In this document: one piece after another, positions 60,224 to 64,000 of the stretch
How positions within the stretch are numbered: the stretch's first letter is position 1
Layout of the letters: every line of letters begins with the position of its first letter
Source: Buchnera aphidicola (Hyalopterus amygdali)
GTDB taxonomy: Bacteria > Pseudomonadota > Gammaproteobacteria > Enterobacterales > Enterobacteriaceae
Reading direction: 5' to 3'
DNA: 64,000 nt
Assembly: GCF_964059015.1 (NCBI RefSeq)
Contig: NZ_OZ060383.1
Coordinates: 1 to 64,000 of the forward strand
Translations under genes and position numbers: made by a program
The notes under the pieces: generated by a model
Told to the model about the DNA's origin: nothing
What the model saw: the letters and a program-made list of their open reading frames with translations, nothing else
Databases searched by the model: none

Positions 60224-61963
60224 TTATTTTTTTGATAATTTTTTATTAATAGACCAAATTTCTTTTTTTTCATTTTTTGTTAATCCTTTAACTCTTTCTT
60301 TCGCAATTAAATTTTCTTGTCTTTTTTCTAAAATTTTACTATATGTGTTTTTTATTAAATCTAAAAACATATTTTCAATTTTTTCTCTAATTATCATGTG
60401 ATCCCATTTAGATAAAATTTTTAAAATGTTAATTATTTTGCTATTTCTATAAAATTCTAGTAATTGACCTGTATTAATAATAGGATTGTTAGAACATGTT
60501 TTTAAAATTTCCAAAAAAATAGGAAGTCCTTTTATTTTTTTATTTTCAAATTTTTCAGTTGAAGATACTAATCTTGATAAATTAGGATTTTGAATTAATA
60601 GACTAATTAGTGTTCGCATAGGAGTATATTTAATTTGGAATGATGTATTTTTATTTTTTCTTTCTTGTTCATATAAAAATTTTTTAAATTGATAATCATC
60701 TAAAATTCCTATTATTCTAGCTAATTTTTGTCGTAAATAAATTCTTATTATATCGCTAGATATACAATTTATTAAAGGTAAAGCAAGTGAGCTCAAGTAA
60801 AACTTATCATTATTAGATGATAAATCAATATCTTTTAAAATGTTTTTAAAAAAAAATTCTGACATTGTGAGAGCATTATCAATTCGCAATTGGAATTTAT
60901 TTGTCCCTTCTTTTTGAATAATTGTATCTGGATCTTCATTTTTTGGTAAGAGTATAAATTTAATACATTTTTTTTCAGATATATATGGTAATGCAATTTT
61001 TAAAGTTCTCCAAGAGGCATTTCGACCCGCATCATCTCCATCATAACAATATATAACTGTATTAGTATAACGAAAAAGTATTTGTACATGTTCTTTTGTA
61101 ATACATGTACCCAATGATGAAACGACATATTCAATATTATGTTGTGTTAACATGATAACATCTATATAACCTTCTACAACTAATAGATGTTTTGGTTTGA
61201 AGTGTTTTTTTGTAACTTGGTATAATCCATAAATTTGTTTTCCCTTTTGAAAAATATCTGTTTCACGAGAATTTAAATATTTTGGAGAAATTTTTTTATT
61301 TATTGAACGCCCTCCAAAACTAATAGTTCTTCCATGTTGATCATATATAGGAAAAATTATTCGTCCTTGAATAGGATTATATATATATCCGTAATTATTA
61401 GTTGAGATTATTTTTTGAGTTAATAATTCTTTTTCAAGGTGCTTTTTTATATTAAATTTTTTAGAAAATACATTCCATTGATATCCTGAAAATCCAATTG
61501 AATATAATTCAATCATCTCTTTGCTAATTCCTCTTTTAATTAAATATTGATAAGCAGAATTAGAAAGGATAATGTTTTTTTGGTAAAAATAAGACATCTT
61601 CTCCATTAATAAATATAATCTTTGTTTTTTTAAATAATCATTTTTTTCAATTCTATTTTTTTTTTCAAAGGGTATTTCGACACCATGAATTGTAGCAAGT
61701 TCTTCAATGCTTTCTACAAAATTAATATTGTCATATTTTATTAAAAAATCAATTGCATTACCATGTGCGCTACATCCGAAGCAATAATAAAATTGTTTTT
61801 CATAATTTACAGTGAAAGATGGAGTTTTATCGTTATGAAAAGGACAATGAGCTTGATAATTTTTACCATTTTTTTTTAATTTTATTCGCGTATTTATAAG
61901 TTCAACAATATTAGTGCGAAATAAGAGTTCATTAATAAAATATTTTGGTATTTTTCCAGACAT
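60224..61963 (-). CDS. dnaG: DNA primase
   Basis: DnaG makes RNA primers at the replication fork. The N-terminal zinc ribbon has C40, H43, C61 and C64 ([22 protein letters not shown]). The RNA polymerase/TOPRIM core has [11 protein letters not shown] and [10 protein letters not shown]. The C-terminal helicase-binding domain is present but diverged. It has 579 aa against 581. It sits between rpsU and rpoD, 68 bases after rpsU with a hairpin in the gap. Confidence 0.98.
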   Translation of the reverse strand: MSGKIPKYFINELLFRTNIVELINTRIKLKKNGKNYQAHCPFHNDKTPSFTVNYEKQFYYCFGCSAHGNAIDFLIKYDNINFVESIEELATIHGVEIPFEKKNRIEKNDYLKKQRLYLLMEKMSYFYQKNIILSNSAYQYLIKRGISKEMIELYSIGFSGYQWNVFSKKFNIKKHLEKELLTQKIISTNNYGYIYNPIQGRIIFPIYDQHGRTISFGGRSINKKISPKYLNSRETDIFQKGKQIYGLYQVTKKHFKPKHLLVVEGYIDVIMLTQHNIEYVVSSLGTCITKEHVQILFRYTNTVIYCYDGDDAGRNASWRTLKIALPYISEKKCIKFILLPKNEDPDTIIQKEGTNKFQLRIDNALTMSEFFFKNILKDIDLSSNNDKFYLSSLALPLINCISSDIIRIYLRQKLARIIGILDDYQFKKFLYEQERKNKNTSFQIKYTPMRTLISLLIQNPNLSRLVSSTEKFENKKIKGLPIFLEILKTCSNNPIINTGQLLEFYRNSKIINILKILSKWDHMIIREKIENMFLDLIKNTYSKILEKRQENLIAKERVKGLTKNEKKEIWSINKKLSKK

Positions 61964-61990
61964 GTATTTTATGTATAGTATAATAAAATT

Positions 61991-62010
61991 CCGTTCTTGT
62001 TAAAGAACGG
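61991..62010 (-). terminator. Internal hairpin between rpsU and dnaG
   Basis: CCGTTCTT (61991-61998) pairs perfectly with AAGAACGG (62003-62010) around a four-base loop. On the coding (minus) strand AATTTTATT follows. It occupies the place of the E. coli terminator T1 that makes rpsU more expressed than dnaG. Confidence 0.7.
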
Positions 62011-62031
62011 TTTTTTTATTTTTTTAAAATT

Positions 62032-62247
<216 letters not shown>

Positions 62248-62453
62248 TTATATTCAACCTCAATTTTTTGTTTTAAAAACATAAGAAATATTATTTCTTT
62301 ATCTGAAAAGAAATTATATCTTAATTAATATTATTTTTGTAAAATATCATTTTTTTAGAAAAATGCAATTAATAAATTATCTGTGATATTATTGATATCG
62401 AATAGTATTAAATATTATTTAATTATTAATTAATTTTATAGGTATGTAAAAAA

Positions 62454-63467
62454 ATGAAGGTATTAGGTATCGAAACATCTTGCGATGATACTGGAATAGC
62501 TGTTTATGATGTGTCAAGAGGTTTATTAATTAATGAACTGTATAGTCAAAGAAAAGTACATGCTCATTATGGTGGTATAGTTCCAGAGTTAGCATCACGT
62601 GTCCATGCAAAAAAAATAACTATTTTGATTGATAAAGTTTGTAAAAAAATAAATATTTCGAATGAAATTGATCTTATTGCATATACTGCTGGTCCTGGTT
62701 TAGTTGGTTCTTTGTTAGTTGGTGCAACATTTGCTTGTTCTTTAGGTTTTTCTTTGAATATTCCAGTTTTACCCGTTAATCATATGGAGGCACACTTATT
62801 ATCACCAATGTTAAATTATAAGTCAATTAAATTTCCATTTATTGCACTTTTAGTTTCTGGTAAACATACACAAATCATTGCTGCTCATCATTTAGGAAAA
62901 TATGAAATATTAGGTCAATCTTTAGATGATGCTGCAGGAGAAGCATTTGATAAAGTATCAAAAATGTTAGGTTTAAAATATCCAACTGGACGTATTTTGT
63001 CTGATTTAGCTGCTAGAGGTATAAAAGACAATTTGTATTTTCCAAGACCTATGCTAAATCATTCAAATTTAAATTTTAGTTTTTCAGGATTGAAAACTTT
63101 TACCTTTAATACTATTAAGAATAGTATTTTAAATATGCAAAAAAAAGCGAATATTGCAAAAGCTTTTGAGGATGCGGTAATTGATATACTGTTAATTAAA
63201 ACTAAAAAAGCATTACAAAAAACAGGATGGAAACGTTTAGTAATAGCAGGTGGTGTTAGCGCTAATAATGTATTACGAAAAAGATCAAAAATTATGATGA
63301 ACAAATTTTTTAATGGAAAAGTTTTTTATTCTAAATTAAAGTTATGTACAGACAATGCAGCAATGATTGCTTATCTTGGATCATTGCGTCATAAAGACGT
63401 TAATTCTTCACTCGTAGAAATATTTGTTGATCCAAAGTGGTCTATAGACAAATTAAATCTCGTTTAA
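62454..63467 (+). CDS. tsaD: TsaD, tRNA N6-threonylcarbamoyladenosine transferase
   Basis: TsaD transfers threonylcarbamoyl to A37 of tRNAs reading ANN codons. It is an ASKHA-fold protein beginning VLGIETSCDDTGIAVYD. The metal-binding histidines are in NHMEAHL, and other motifs are LVSGKHTQI and VIAGGVSANNVLR. It has 337 aa, as in E. coli. It is divergent from rpsU, the classical arrangement (formerly gcp/ygjD). Confidence 0.98.
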   Translation: MKVLGIETSCDDTGIAVYDVSRGLLINELYSQRKVHAHYGGIVPELASRVHAKKITILIDKVCKKINISNEIDLIAYTAGPGLVGSLLVGATFACSLGFSLNIPVLPVNHMEAHLLSPMLNYKSIKFPFIALLVSGKHTQIIAAHHLGKYEILGQSLDDAAGEAFDKVSKMLGLKYPTGRILSDLAARGIKDNLYFPRPMLNHSNLNFSFSGLKTFTFNTIKNSILNMQKKANIAKAFEDAVIDILLIKTKKALQKTGWKRLVIAGGVSANNVLRKRSKIMMNKFFNGKVFYSKLKLCTDNAAMIAYLGSLRHKDVNSSLVEIFVDPKWSIDKLNLV

Positions 63468-63498
63468 AAAAAATAACATTATTACGTAAAATCAATAT

Positions 63499-64000
63499 TT
63501 ATTTATAAAAAATTGGTTTCTTTTGAAGATATAGGATTAAATCTTGGATAGTTAGAATTTTCATATTTTGAGATTTTGAAAATTTTATAATTTCAGGTGC
63601 GCGAGACATAGATCCATCTTTATTTGTTAATTCGCAAATCACCCCAGATGGTTTTAGTCCCGCAAGAGATACTATTTCAATGGCTGCTTCTGTATGTCCT
63701 GCTCTTGCTAAAACCCCCCCATTATCAGCTCTAAGAGGAAATACATGTCCGGGTCTATTTAAATCGCTAGGCTTAGCGTTATCGGATATAGCTGTTTTTA
63801 TAGTAGTCAATCGATCTTGTGCTGATACACCAGTAGATATTCCCTTTGATGCTTCTATTGTTACCGTAAATCCGGTACGATAAGTACTTGTATTATTTTG
63901 AACCATCATAGGCAAATCTAGTTTTTTTCGTTTGTCTTCTGTTATACATAAACATACAATTCCACTACCATATCGAATTGTTAATGCCATTTGTTCAACT
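63499..64000 (-). CDS. ribB: 3,4-dihydroxy-2-butanone-4-phosphate synthase (5' part missing at window edge)
   Basis: RibB makes the four-carbon precursor of riboflavin from ribulose-5-phosphate. The visible part covers about the last 166 residues of an expected 217: [33 protein letters not shown] and the catalytic GHTEAAIEI are clear. The ATG at 63990 is internal; the codons beyond it (V-E-Q) still match E. coli up to base 64000. The acidic metal-binding N-terminal motif and any upstream riboswitch lie outside. It converges on tsaD with a 31-base gap. Confidence 0.96.
   Translation of the reverse strand, partial: VEQMALTIRYGSGIVCLCITEDKRKKLDLPMMVQNNTSTYRTGFTVTIEASKGISTGVSAQDRLTTIKTAISDNAKPSDLNRPGHVFPLRADNGGVLARAGHTEAAIEIVSLAGLKPSGVICELTNKDGSMSRAPEIIKFSKSQNMKILTIQDLILYLQKKPIFYK

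Overview
The window is the origin-proximal end of a strongly AT-rich, reduced gammaproteobacterial chromosome. It matches Buchnera aphidicola, the obligate endosymbiont of aphids. The evidence is E. coli-like proteins in E. coli-like local order, with familiar genes missing between neighbours (rsmG/atpI, recF, tufB, purD, gpsA). There are no mobile elements, prophage or CRISPR, T/A homopolymers are long, and amino-acid provisioning genes (arg, met, cysE) sit among the informational core. The first bases carry a perfect DnaA box next to mnmG, so the record probably begins at oriC.

Layout. 1-237: oriC-like spacer. 238-8977 (+): mnmG and the complete F1Fo ATP synthase operon atpBEFHAGDC. 9042-13984 (-): gyrB, dnaN, dnaA. 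14342-18094 (+): rpmH, rnpA, yidD, yidC, mnmE. 18103-18175 (-): tRNA-Phe. 18403-21193 (+): groS-groL behind a heat-shock promoter, then efp. 21212-23055 (-): dnaC, dnaT and a frameshifted rsmD. 23181-25225 (+): ftsY, rpoH. 25390-28659 (-): glmS, glmU. 28851-33002: yigL, metR (-) and metE. 33203-35232 (-): purH, hupA. 35694-47524 (-): rpoC, rpoB, rplL, rplJ, rplA, rplK, nusG, secE. 47838-48199 (-): four tRNA genes. 48358-49389 (-): murB. 49507-50385 (+): metF. 50392-56148: argE (-) divergent from argC-argB-argG-argH (+). 56271-58136 (+): yibN, secB, cysE. 58247-62247 (-): rpoD, dnaG, rpsU (the macromolecular synthesis operon). 62454-63467 (+): tsaD. 63499-64000 (-): ribB, cut by the window edge.

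How it works together. The window supplies ATP synthesis, replication initiation (DnaA, DnaN, DnaC, DnaT, DnaG, gyrase B), core transcription (beta, beta-prime, sigma-70, sigma-32, NusG), chaperones, membrane-protein insertion (FtsY, SecE, SecB, YidC), wall precursors (GlmS, GlmU, MurB), and steps of arginine, methionine and cysteine synthesis that serve the aphid host. Transcription units end in short GC-containing hairpins that stand out against the AT background.

Nothing here looks like a wholly new system. The points most worth a second look are a pure seven-copy 12-bp repeat inside rpoD encoding an acidic (DDEN)7 tract, an rsmD reading frame broken at a run of 14 A that transcript slippage could repair, the reduced oriC, an ARG-box-like and a MetR-box-like site, and conserved regulatory hairpins between atpE/atpF, rplL/rpoB and rpsU/dnaG.
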